Positions 1 through 11,097 of a stretch of 64,000 nucleotides of DNA are shown here, in pieces (the stretch's first letter is position 1; each line of letters starts with the position of its first letter). The notes beneath the pieces are model-generated. The model was not told the origin of the DNA. It saw only the letters and a list, made by a program, of their open reading frames with translations, and ran no database searches. The position numbers and the translations under genes were made by a program. The stretch comes from Enchytraeus crypticus (Eukaryota; Annelida; Clitellata; Enchytraeida; Enchytraeidae): positions 257,501-321,500 of the forward strand of contig CAJHZI010000423.1 of the NCBI GenBank assembly GCA_905160935.1. Direction: 5' to 3'.

Positions 1-220
1 TGTTGTTATAGTATTATATGGTTGATTTAATTTTTATAATTTATAGTGCACAGTATTTCTGAACCGTCAGAGAGTGTTTAATCAAATCAACTAACTTTGA
101 ACTTAATTTTACCCAAATGTCATTCAATTGTTGATTGTAATTATTGAATTTTAGGAAATGAGATAGCTTTCATTTCTGCAAGGTCGCATCTGATTCCAGT
201 TTGATTCCGAAACATACCTA

Positions 221-274
221 AATATAGTATAGTATAGTATATATACTATATATATAGTATATATATAGTATATA

Positions 275-326
<52 letters not shown>

Positions 327-359
327 TATATACTATATATATACTATATATAGTATATA

Positions 360-409
<50 letters not shown>

Positions 410-411
410 TA
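221..411. repeat. TA-rich microsatellite
   Basis: An imperfect (TA)n array is broken by repeated TATAGTATA and TATACTATA blocks. The array is therefore largely self-complementary and could form cruciforms. It has no coding potential. Confidence 0.9.
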
Positions 412-2139
412 GTAGGCCTAAATATATATTAAAGGATAAATGTTAAAGGAACTTTGAAAATAAAGTTTAATATACTGTACAACTTTTTACAATTAAGAGA
501 ACAGATATTTTATGGCAGCTGGCTCTCATTCTCTCGCGAAGTTTTTTAATTTTATTTAACAGAATTTTAACAAATTATATTTATATTAGGCCCTATAATG
601 CTTATTTTCAGTTGTCAGTTCCTTCAGATGTCGGTAATGTTCAGAGACAGAGTTCATTCAAAGGTGCTTCGCGTTACAAATCGTCTTTGGTATGAAAAAT
701 ATTAGAAACGCTTTCCGTAATTTCAAATATTGACGATTTAAAATTTAACAAAATATTGTATAACATTAACTCAACGAATTCGTAATGTACTGAAAATAAT
801 TTTTTAGTATTCATTTAATTCGTTTTTGTGTTTTTCACTCTATCTACAGTAATATTGGTATTGACAAGAGCAAAACTGTGCCTTATTCGCTTGTATCACG
901 CGTAAAATTTAAACTTTTTTTTAAAGAAAACAACGCCTTAGTCGACTACTATATGGCACTGTTTGCATCGAAATCACATGCAGGCGAGTAAAACTTACTT
1001 GATGCAAGGTCAATAATTCTGTGGTTCGTTTTGTGATCAGTATTCTTAAAATTAAAGCCAATCTAATCTGTCCTGTTAAGCTTAAAATTAGTGAATTACT
1101 TCGCCTTATTCGTACTGCTGATATATTTATTCAGTTTTACTATTTAATGCTCCTTAAAGCAAACCTTTCGGTAATGTTGAAGTGAAACATTGTTGTATTA
1201 TTTGTATAAATATAGCCGTTGTGTTGACAGTCTTTAGATGTTAAACGCATGTAAATATTAATCTTCGTGTTTACGTTATTAGCCCAATGCATCACATCAT
1301 CTGAGAAGTGGCAACACTACTGCCAAGAACAAGTACATGTAGATCTAATACAGAAGTTCCAATTGTTGAGACCTGAAATCGGTATGCCAATTTTTCTTTC
1401 TATCTGATCTCTCATAGACTATAATTAATAGTTAAAATTGAAGAACTAAAATATTCAAATGCGAAACTGGAGGCATTGATAATGCGACTGCAAATAATAA
1501 TCTGAAATATCAACTGAATCGGACTTATAAAATTGTTATAGACGAATTAGGCACACAACAATGGTTTAAGAATGCGCCGAGTTAGAGAGAACTGTTGTTA
1601 AAAGTTAATTTATAAAGATAAGTTTATCGTCTACTTGGTACCACAAGTGATGCTTTCAGAGAAGATCCAGCTGTGATTCGAACCGATGGTTTCCTGCTTC
1701 TCAGTTAAGCGTGCCATGTACTCGATCATTCAACCTATGCTTCAGTGCACAACATGAAAGGGGCGCAAGAAGAACGACTTTCGTATTCTAAGATAATTAA
1801 TAGAACAATTGACTTATATTTAACATACAGTTAACGCATAGATGTATATTTAATGTACATGTACATGTGATAGTCTATAAAGTTTACTTGAAAACCTAAC
1901 AAAGATTGTAATAGTTATGATAAATATGTAAATTACTATATATCAGATATGGCATGTTTACTTTTACTTGAGTCACTGTTAAAGGGTTTGCATTTTTTGT
2001 TGCAGATAATTGAGTAGAAAATTGCTGAGAAGGCATAAAGATGAAAACCGATTGCAAATGGAATCTGATTTTCCTTTAGTATTGTCTTAGAAGTCTGATA
2101 ACATTTAGCATAAATAGTTGTGATTAATCATGTTACCCT
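412..2139. other. Gene-free AT-rich stretch
   Basis: Neither strand has a long open frame here and I recognise no repeat family. A segment at about 611-687 has exon-like borders (TTTTCAG before it, GTATGAA after it) but the peptide is not recognisable. I see nothing else. Confidence 0.5.
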
Positions 2140-2145
2140 CTCATT

Positions 2146-2250
2146 TATCAATCAGTATTGCTATTGTTTCAATCAGTATTGCTATTTTATCTGTCAGTAT
2201 TGCTATCTATCAATCAGTATTTATATTTATTAATTAGTATTGATAATCAA
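2146..2250. repeat. Short tandem repeat, CAATCAGTATTGCTAT unit
   Basis: About five degenerate copies of a unit of roughly 18-23 bases share the core CAGTATTGCTAT. It is non-coding. Confidence 0.7.
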
Positions 2251-2273
2251 TTTATTATACTTAGATATTTCTA

Positions 2274-2600
2274 AATGCGACTGTAACATTGTTGCATTAA
2301 AAAGAAATGAAATGATTTAGCAATTTCTGGAACCTAAGCGCTCACCAACCGAATGTTCTTTCCGACGTTAGTTTGGATCTTAGTGCCCTGTCGCCTTTTA
2401 CGACACGTGCAGTCCAGGGTAGGTCTGAAATGCGACTGTAACATTGTTGCATTAAAAAGAAATGAAATGATTTAGCAATTTGAATGTTCTTTCGCAAAGA
2501 ATGTTCTTTCCGACGTTAGTTTGGATCTTAGTGCCCTGTCGCCTTTTACGACACGTGCAGTCCAGGGTAGGTCTATTTTTCCGTGTCCAGGAGACAACAT
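2274..2600 (+). repeat. SINE-C fragments in a tandem duplication
   Basis: A block of about 150 bases occurs twice in tandem. Both copies begin with TGCGACTGTAACATTG (2276 and 2431) and end with the SINE-C segment CCTTTTACGACACGTGCAGT. The second copy lost part of its middle (the AAGCGCTCACC stretch) and the total offset is 148-155 bases. The SINE-C parts match the copies near 25000, 25700 and 29000. The second copy continues to the GTGTCCAGGAGACAACATGG tail near 2600. Confidence 0.75.
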
Positions 2601-3231
2601 GGGTAACACTGTATTCCAGATGTACACCGGATAAGAGTTAATTAGTTTATAGAGCTTACTGCGACTGGATATCATACGTAGCCTATAGGATTAATTATGT
2701 ATTGCTTAGATTTGTATACCCTATGTTCACTGGTTTTTCCTGCAAATTTTTCATTTGTCATAATTCGCAGAAGGCTACACCGTCAGATCTGTAACAGTTG
2801 CCGCTTGGAACAAGCAGGCTTTCGCATGAATTTTATAGGCCTATATTCGTACTAATATGTGTACTTTTAGACTGTTGTGCTGGATAAAGGTGTTACTCCT
2901 TTTATTCGAATAGAATAATAGGACTACACGCTGTCGATAATAAGCAGAGCTAAATCTAACGTATAATCGTTTTATAAATAAGCCCGCAATTTTCATGGTA
3001 AATCAAGGCCAACCATGTCTTATATGACCCATATATTTAGTAGGTTGTAAATGGTATTCGTTTTATAATACTATTACATGAATCAATATTGATGCAAGCG
3101 CTGTTTCGGTGTATTATACTCCAATTTAGGTCCAACATGTCGCAATCTTATATGACCCAAATATTTCGTAGGTGTTAAATAGTGTTCTTTTTATAATACT
3201 ATTACATGATTCGTTATAATAATATTAATAA
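2601..3231. other. Gene-free stretch
   Basis: This is AT-rich intergenic sequence. A short segment containing CATGTCTTATATGACCC is repeated in degenerate form at about 3014-3075 and 3137-3210. I see no coding region. Confidence 0.4.
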
Positions 3232-3500
3232 TAGTAATAATAACAATAATAACAATAAAAGATTTTACTTACGTTTCCTCATACAAGGATGATGTCAGGG
3301 ACATCCCCCATCCCATGTCACTACAAATCGATTCACCCAAACGACCTGAAAAACATGTGCCGAAAAGAAGGAAACGAGATCCCAAACGGTGCAGGTCTGG
3401 TGATGTAAAATCTCTCAGGTAAGATGATATAAATCTATGGCGGGAAGGGATGTGTTTTCAGCCTACTACAGAAGTGGAAAATGTAGAAATTATCACACAA
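3232..3500 (-). repeat. SINE-like repeat family D with (AAT)n end
   Basis: The segment starts with (AATAAT)n, then GATTTTACTTACGTTTCC, GATGATGTCAGGGACA and CACTACAAATCGATTCACCC, and continues to CTATGGCGGGAAGGGATG. It matches 53500-53815 over most of its length. Only its (TTA)n-linked end matches 15490-15600 and 47870-47965. Orientation is inferred from the copies that end in (TTA)n and is uncertain. Confidence 0.65.
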
Positions 3501-4680
3501 TTCTATATTACAATCTCTAACTCTAAGGAATGGCCAACATCGCCGTCAGAATAAAGGCAGTTTTGCAAGAGTTCAGTCAGTAGCTTTTGGTAGTTCCACT
3601 AGCTCTCAATTCTCATTAGAGATTAATTACTACTATATAAACAATTTTAAATACATGCAGTGACTTATAGCTAAGTACTGTCATCCACATTTGGCTATAT
3701 CTCGTGCTTAGTACTATTTAAACTATATAATTCAATCAATACCTCTCTGGCAGATTACGTTGAATTTAGTCAGTAACAGGATTAGAAAGTTTACATTTCT
3801 ATTTGTATTCATTCTGAGAATAAGAACGCGGAAGTTAAACTGCGGAGTTTTGTTTTTGGAGAGGTGAAGGCCCCTCCAAATTTTTTTATAAATTGAGTTT
3901 AAAATCTCGAACGCACCAAGCTTTAGGCCTTTCCGTGTAGAGAAGACCTTGTTGTACGAAGTTAACTGCAAAAGCAGATCAACTAGCGAAATTTAGCTGA
4001 ATGATGAAATCAATCGGGGCTATTTTGTGTTGATTTATAATTTCTGAATCCCTTTGTTTTCTGTACTAGACATGCTATATTTATGTAGCATGCTATAGGC
4101 CTACATTATTAAAACTATAGGCCCAATTGGCTTTTTGAGTATGATTTTAAATTTAGTATTTATTGTAAAGTAAAAGATTATTTGATTGCTGTGGTTACTG
4201 TAGTTGTGTAATAGGCAAATATAAAATTGGTAAAAATTTAGTTTTAGTTTAAAATGTTAAATTAATATTAAAATATAATGTTACATGTAGTCCCCTATAT
4301 TATGCTATAATTATAATATAATTACGGTTATAGATATAAATATAGGCCCTATTTTATTATAATAGAATTAAAGCTTACCTATAATTATAATTGAAATTGA
4401 ATTTGTAGGCTATATTAATTACGCTATACAATATCATGAAAACGATTCGTGTCCACTATATATTATATCAAATTTATCAAGTTTTGCCTGTAAAATAGAT
4501 GAACTAAAATAAATTGATTAATGAACTTATTTTACATTTAGGCTTACTAAAATTAAATTATATTTCAAAATAACAAATAGAATTAACTTAGGCCTATTTC
4601 AGAACAGCTTGTTGTTAGGCAGGATTCCATCATGAATCTGTCCATTCCACCTGGGCGCTAGATCGAAGCTCTCCCAGCAG
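3501..4680. other. Gene-free AT-rich stretch
   Basis: No supported coding region. Several TAGGCCTA-type octamers occur (about 4097 and 4591). One open frame of 79 codons on the minus strand (3732-3971) has no recognisable similarity. Confidence 0.4.
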
Positions 4681-4682
4681 TC

Positions 4683-4762
4683 ATTCAGCTGAGCTGGTAG
4701 ATAGCTTAACTGTAAGATGTCTGACGGAAAAACTTCTCTGCAAGTTTCGAATCCAATGTTTG
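4683..4762 (+). repeat. tRNA-like segment (tRNA-derived SINE or pseudo-tRNA)
   Basis: CAGCTGAGCTGGTAGATAGC resembles a tRNA A box and GTTTCGAATCC a B box, about 45 bases apart. I could not fold a convincing acceptor stem, so a tRNA-derived repeat is likelier than a working tRNA gene. Confidence 0.35.
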
Positions 4763-6860
4763 CCCCATCACTGAGTAGTTTTTAAAACAGCAAACGCGCT
4801 AAAGTTGATTTTAGCTTTAACATTGGAGAAAACTCAAATTTCATATGAGATCATGCAGATTCAGCATAAAGAAACAAATATACTGTTTGATGGATGTAAA
4901 CCTCTTTACGTGCCATACAATCGGTCTCTAGTGAGAAAAGTGCCCTGTCTAGCTAGCCACCGTAAAACTATGGGGATATATTATATTCGTAAAGAGGAAG
5001 CTATTAGAAGCTACAATAATATTGCAAGTGGCAGAACTACTCTTAGGTTTGTAACCCAGTGTTATTAATCTGATTATAAAGCAAAACTAATGCCGAGTAC
5101 TTGACACTGACATAACGCCAACCACAAAGCCGACACGTTGCGTGGCACCAGCTGTTTTGAAGTGTTTTCTGCTGACATAGAGGCCTACATTGAACCCTGA
5201 TCAGACTACAGGGATATTAAATTGACTGGATGGAAACACACTCGCAGCTCAATTCTCATGTATCTAATAAAATATCCAAAGTAGCATGTAAAATCTTTCC
5301 CATAACTGGTTACTAATCATCAAATTACTTCCACAAAAGAGGGTGATATATACATGTATGGAAGGTGATCAAGTACGGTACAAATTATAGGCCTATTTAT
5401 TCAGTTATCACAAGAACAACGATTATACTCTGTTTGTTACTTTCATTCTAAAAAGATAGTGGGGTTTCAATGGGCCACCATAGGCCGGATGCGTTTGAAG
5501 TGTATTAGTAAAGACTAAAAGTTGGTCTCAATTCTTTATAAATACAATTAAGTTTAATAATACGCTGCTAATCAATTTTAAATTAAAAATCATTTAAGTG
5601 CAAATTCAAGACTTTTGCCGAGCAGAAAATTTAGTTATTCTTCAGAAATTAATGTTATTGACTTTATATAATACGCACAATGACACCAGTGCTATAAAAT
5701 TATGCAGGCCTAATAGAACCTAAATTAAGGCTTAAAATTGAAAGGCACTAAACAGATGAATTTCTGATAGACCGAAAAAAATAGAATAATTGAAATCCAA
5801 TACTTTGAGTTCCAGGTTACACGGGCTACTTTAATTCATTTCGTAGTAAGTTTACTTTCACAATCATACCAAAGTTAAACAGGCACTCATCTTTCAGCGA
5901 AAAGCTAGGCCATGCGACGAGGAAGCCATAACTAAGAAAGCTTAAAGCATAAATTACGAGGCGAGAACCCAGCTGAGATATTGTTCGTTCTAGGGTGGTG
6001 CAGTGTTTTTCTACCCCACTCTTCCATTTAAGTACACACGAACTATAGTGAGATGATCAAATGTGTTGATATCTATCACTTTTAAAGCCTAATGTTTAAA
6101 CCGTTATGAAAGACCATTTTTCGTGTAACCTGTCTAGTGAATGTCCGATATTTTACTCTCAGATCAGCGCGGCTGGGATTCGACCTCACGAGAGTTCAAT
6201 TCATCACAGGATCTCTCATTAAAAACTTTATGACGTTACCCCTTACGCTATTGAGACATTAAAGATTACTAAAATCGGCAAACTAATTTCGCTCATTTAA
6301 AAAATCTAGTGTGACTTTTTAATGAGTTCAATGAGATTGAGCAATAGGCCTATGAACACTTTTCTAACTAGTAATTAGATTTAGCGTCCGTTTTGCCTTC
6401 TGAGGTGCTCAATCTGGACATATACTTATTGAAGCCGAGTTCAATTTTCGTATTTAAAGCTACTAGACCTTAGCTACAGCTAAGGTGGTGTTGCTTTTTG
6501 CTAATCAGGGCAAGCCCATATATAATACGTTTTATGGTCCTGTAATTAAGGTCCTTCTGGGAACCTCAAACCAATTCTTTAGTAATACTTTAATATATTG
6601 AAAGCTCAAAACATAATCTTGATTTACGGCATTATTTATGTACAGTATCTTATATTGATTAATTCCTCAATTATTTGAACTGACTGTCTGTATTTGTTTT
6701 TATGCGCATGTGGGGCTATGGTGTAGATTCGAAAGTAACAACTAATTAGCATAGATTCGGCATTTTCAGCGTTCATGTATAATGCTGGATATATAATATT
6801 TTAAACCACATGTTCATATTACCAAGCTTAGCAACCAGTTTAATCCCTTATCGTTTTATC
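4763..6860. other. Gene-free stretch
   Basis: It contains an 87-codon open frame (4805-5068) with no recognised domain, probably chance. The rest is AT-rich with scattered TAGGCCTA sites. A B-box-like GGGATTCGACC lies near 6175 without a clear tRNA around it. Confidence 0.4.
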
Positions 6861-6867
6861 GAACCCA

Positions 6868-6975
6868 TGCACACACATGCACACACACAACACATGCACA
6901 ACACATACACACACACACACACACAACACATGCACAACACATACACACACACACATACACACACATATATCTATA

Positions 6976-7006
<31 letters not shown>

Positions 7007-7019
7007 TGTATATATATAC

Positions 7020-7090
<71 letters not shown>
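6868..7090. repeat. (CA)n/(TA)n compound microsatellite
   Basis: ACACACA runs with a twice-repeated CACAACACATGCACAACACATA block pass into a long (TA)n tract. Open frames across it are low-complexity artefacts. Confidence 0.9.
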
Positions 7091-7091
<1 letters not shown>

Positions 7092-7269
7092 GTGGGTGCT
7101 GAATGAAAACTTAATTGTGGTGGGGCACTTCCAAATTTGTCATGACTAGCAAACGGGTTAATAACTTATTTCGAATCTAAGATCCGTGTATGCAAACATG
7201 CATTTTATGTATAGCCTACATATATTATATATAAATAAAATGTAAATATAGGCCTATACATGTATATCA

Positions 7270-8045
7270 TACAATTATACAAGCCTAATAATAATAACAA
7301 CAACAATTAGAGTGCTACGGTATCAATGACAACAAGGAGCACTATTGAGACAAAATCAAGCCGGCGAGCAAAAAAGGTCCAAAAACGCTGCAAATTCCAA
7401 AATCCAGAAATTCAGTCCAAAGTAAAGGGAGTTAAAGAAAAGGTGGTTTAGGCGCAGGTCTGCTCATGGACACTGGCTGGAAAAGAGAGATGCAAAAGAT
7501 AGGTCTTCAACTGCTTATGGAATTGCTCATAGGCAAGCAAAGGCTGATGTGATTCAAATGAAGATTTCCGAAGATTGGATGGAAGGGAATTCCAGATCTG
7601 AGGTGCAGCATGCTGGAAAGCACGATTAGATAGCTTAGAGCGTGAAAGTAAGCTAGGTCTCACAATAGTAATTAACTTAGAAGACCGAGTAATAGCAGGC
7701 TGCATCATTTTAATCAAGTGAGACATACAAGTTTGTTTAGGGACGGTGATGGACTTATAGGTTAACGAATCTGTTTTGTAAACGATACGCTCTTTAATCT
7801 TTAGCCAGTGCAAAGACTTCAAAATAGCATGTAAAAATAGCCTAAAAAGTTTAACGAGTCTATTGTTTAAGTTACTCCAAATTTTTAAAATCGCCTTTAT
7901 ACCACTGAAGAAGCAGCCTGACACTGCAGAAGCTTTCATCCAATCAGAACTCAGCGCCTGTTTGTCATTAGAAATCACAGAAGGAAATACCCACAGTAAT
8001 CCTCTCTCAACCAATGAAATCGTCGCTAGGTTTAGATCCACGACT
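7270..8045 (-). mobile_element. CR1-like retrotransposon, 3' fragment (RT C-terminus and 3' UTR)
   Basis: An open frame of 197 codons runs from 8041 down to 7448 on the minus strand. It carries the conserved C-terminal signature seen downstream of the reverse transcriptase in many CR1/L2-type elements: LHWLKIKERIVYK, then NRAFQHAAPQIWNSLPSNLR, then a KQLKTYLLHL tail. The catalytic RT motifs are absent, so this is a 5'-truncated copy. The sequence at 7270-7447 is its 3' UTR. Part of it recurs at 56085-56320 in the same orientation, which supports one dispersed family. A (CAA)n/(TAA)n end lies at 7290-7310. The frame is unbroken, suggesting fairly recent insertion. Confidence 0.8.
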
Positions 8046-9208
8046 AATTCTTAACTTTACTTCCTGGTCTATTTTAATTTTGATCTAATACTTTTTAATT
8101 CTATACAAACTATTTAATTAATATTATATTTTAGAGCTTAATTACATTATATTCAGAGTAGTAGAAGCGTTTGGCAAATTTTAAAGGATTTTTTATGAAC
8201 CTTTTTAGTCGATTGTCAAGTGGTTGAAGTTGTAAACTGCTTGAGAAGTGTAAGGATATTAAATCTATCGAGATATCTGGATATACATTTGTGAATTTGA
8301 ATTGTACATTTTAATATCGAAGGTAAGTCTGTAACAATGATATTTGTGTTTTTATACAAAAAGGATGATGTCAAGTTTAACATTAGTTTTAGCACCCAAT
8401 GGAAAGTGAACTTACCTTTGGACTGGTTTTCTGATTTTGTTTTTACGGTTTTTGGATCCTTTTCATCATTCTTGCTCATCGGCTTAGATGTGGTTTAATA
8501 GTCATGTTCGATATTGTCATGGGCGACTAATTCCAGGATACAGGATTGTAAGTGTTTAAACTCCATACTCTTTTATATAAAATATAAGTTATACCAGTTT
8601 TGCTAATTTCTCTACAACTGACCTGGCTCTCTTGTCACTGGTGTTATTTTTTTAGTTGACAAATCACTGAAAAGCTATTTGTATAAATATGTTCTGCCTA
8701 AGACAAGAAATGTATGTGATATTTCCTTCTGTGGAGTAAACAAACTTAAAATCCTCATTGTATTTCATTGTAGTATGAGTTTTTCATCGATCAATTCTTT
8801 GTAGCCAGTTTGTAGCCAATGGTGAGGAAATTAATAGCCAAGTGGTATCCATCAGTTTTGTTTGATGTGAAATAATCATCATATAGAGGAAAGTACAGAT
8901 TAAAATGAAAGTGTTTGCAATTAATTTCATAACAGGTTGTCAGCAGTAACTATTGTCGACGTTAGTAAAGCAAATATGTTTTGTATTCTTTCGTGTACCA
9001 CTCTTTTCATAGTCTAGAGACTAGAGTCAAAATTTAAAATCCAACTCTAATCGAAAATTCGTGTCTAATTGCATTATTGGCATTTGGTAAATTTTAGTTG
9101 AAAATGCTTTTAAAAACTAGAAAACCTAAAAGTTGTTCAGTTTACTTGTAACTGAAGTGTCTTTACATTTAGTATGACCTAATGACTATATATTTATTTT
9201 AATTACAG
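8046..9208. other. Region upstream of the IkB-like gene
   Basis: This should contain the last 5' intron of the IkB-like gene, because an acceptor (TTTAATTACAG) sits at 9198-9208, just before the start codon. An 87-codon minus-strand frame (8216-8479) is unrecognised. No clear TATA box or promoter could be assigned; the true first exon may lie further upstream. Confidence 0.4.
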
Positions 9209-9218
9209 AATTGGTAAG

Positions 9219-11097
9219 ATGGTCGTCGATGGAAGTGAAAACAGTTCTAGTTCTGCAACGGATGTTGTTCCATATTCCACAATGATGACCTATAGTGTGA
9301 AAAATAAGTCAGAAGCAGAAAATGAAGATGATGGAGATGAAATTGCTTCCATCTGTAAATCAGTAGAGACCATAAAAATAATGGAGAAAGGTGATAATAA
9401 TTCATCGACCCCAAAATTTTCCTCTCATCAAACATTGAAGGACAGTAATGGACACTGTGAGTATATTGAAGTTGCTTCAGGACCAAATGAAATGAGTGAC
9501 GTTATAAAGGACATTCAGGCTATCAAGATCGAGGATTCTGAGAAGGAGATTGATGAAGAAAATGCGAGCAAAGAATTTGACAAGTGTGAGGTACGTGGAT
9601 CAAAGACTAACGAGAAAATTTTCTCTAAATCAAAACCGGAAGAGTTGATAAAGCCAAAGGAGATTGGTAAAAAAGAAGCAGAAGAAGATGACGAGAGTAT
9701 TTCTTCTTCGTCGTCCGATGATGACCCCCTTGTGGCACGGGGTCCGGATGGTCTGCCTGTAAGAGACCACAATGGCACAACCCATAATATCACTCAGAAT
9801 GGAATGCAGGGTGTGTTTCATCTAAATGGTGCTTACTGTATTGATCAACTTTATACTTCTGCCGAATCATTCAATTATCTGGACCCTGATCCACCTTTAA
9901 AGTATAGGCGTACCACAAATATACCATCCTTTGCGGTAACAGATTTTAACAATATTGATCCCAGGTTATTTCATGTAGGTGATGATGCAAACCTAGAGTT
10001 TCCTGCTGAACTAGCTGCAATGAATCCTTCACAACCTCAGACGTTTTATACTGGTGGAGATTTATCTTATTCTCAGTGTTTCCCGAACAATATGGACCAG
10101 AAAACAGCTTTCACTTGCTCGACCAGCCATTTTCCTCTTGATGCAAATTCCGTGCCAAACCTTGCTATTGAGGATTTTGACGGTATTGAACTGAACAGCT
10201 TCGAATTAGAAAATATAAATATTGTAAACTTCCCTGAATTGGACCTGGACGATCTTCTAAATGATATAAAGAGTCCTCAAGATGATGTGACTACAATTGA
10301 AGGGCTGATAGCTGATGAAATTAAGCTGCAATCTTCCCCGGCTGGGATTTCGATGGGGGATTCTGCAATTGGCTCTCCACTAAGTTCTTTCTCCCAGTCA
10401 TCTAGCCAGCAATTATCCAGGAGTCCGGACAGAGAAAGCGTTAGCGTTAACTCTCCCCAATCCTACTATAATCACAGTTCACCTGCCGACAGCCAATTCT
10501 CTGATGACACTGAAGACTCTAAAAATGTGTCTAAAAGAAAGTTTGACACTTACAATTCACAAATTATCCCGACAACGTATAATCAGGTAGACGTACCGGA
10601 AGTATGCAATTATCCCATATCCGTTGCCCCGATACCAACGTGTGTGGAAGATTTTCCTGAAAGTGGAGAAATTAAACCAAACGCTGGACCGCTTCAAATG
10701 CCTAGATCAAAAAATGCGGCTACGGAGAAGAAAGCTCGTCAAAAAGCTGTCGCATCAATTGAAAAGCCTGCTGGGCGTAGCACAAAGAAACCTGCGACTG
10801 CCAAGGAGACTAATCTCATCAAAAATGAATTCAATCTCCCCGTAGCTGGTCATATCGGTTTCCAAAATCAAATCTATTCATCTGATGGTGCTTATCCAGC
10901 AAATCAAACTGCTATGCTACCTAAGGTTGTCCTATTAGCTGACAATAACACACAGAATATTGCGGTAAAACTTGAAGCCGAAGTTTGTCAAATGACTCCA
11001 TGGTCTAAGGCGGCTAAATCGCCAGCTTCTCTGCCAAGACAAATTTTGCCGAAGCCTGATTTGTTAGCAGCCAATCAATTGTCGCAAGGAAAGAACA
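9219..11097 (+). CDS. NFKBIZ: IkB-zeta-like gene, coding exon 1 (acidic N-terminal region)
   Basis: The start is the first ATG after an acceptor at 9207-9208; ten untranslated bases (AATTGGTAAG) precede it. The exon ends at AAC A|GTAAGTG, a strong donor, one base into a codon. The open frame runs on to 11150 in the intron without coding character. It encodes residues 1-626: Glu/Asp/Ser-rich sequence with SSSSSDDDP, an LDLDDLL stretch, DSAIGSPLSS (reminiscent of, but not identical to, the DSGxxS degron of classical IkBs) and a basic region near its end. The large size of one exon is typical of the disordered part of such regulators. Confidence 0.85.

Noticed and set aside
611-687. Exon-like segment with TTTTCAG before it and GTATGAA after it, open in two frames
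   Set aside because: The peptides are not recognisable, nothing links it to the IkB-like gene 8.5 kb away, and such borders occur by chance.
6810-7149. Open frames of His/Thr and Ile/Tyr repeats
   Set aside because: Translation of (CA)n and (TA)n microsatellites.
7585-7594. GGGAATTCCA, a good match to an NF-kB site upstream of the IkB-like gene
   Set aside because: It is the reverse complement of the codons for the conserved WNSLP motif of the CR1-like remnant, so it is explained by transposon coding sequence; regulatory use would be secondary and is untested.
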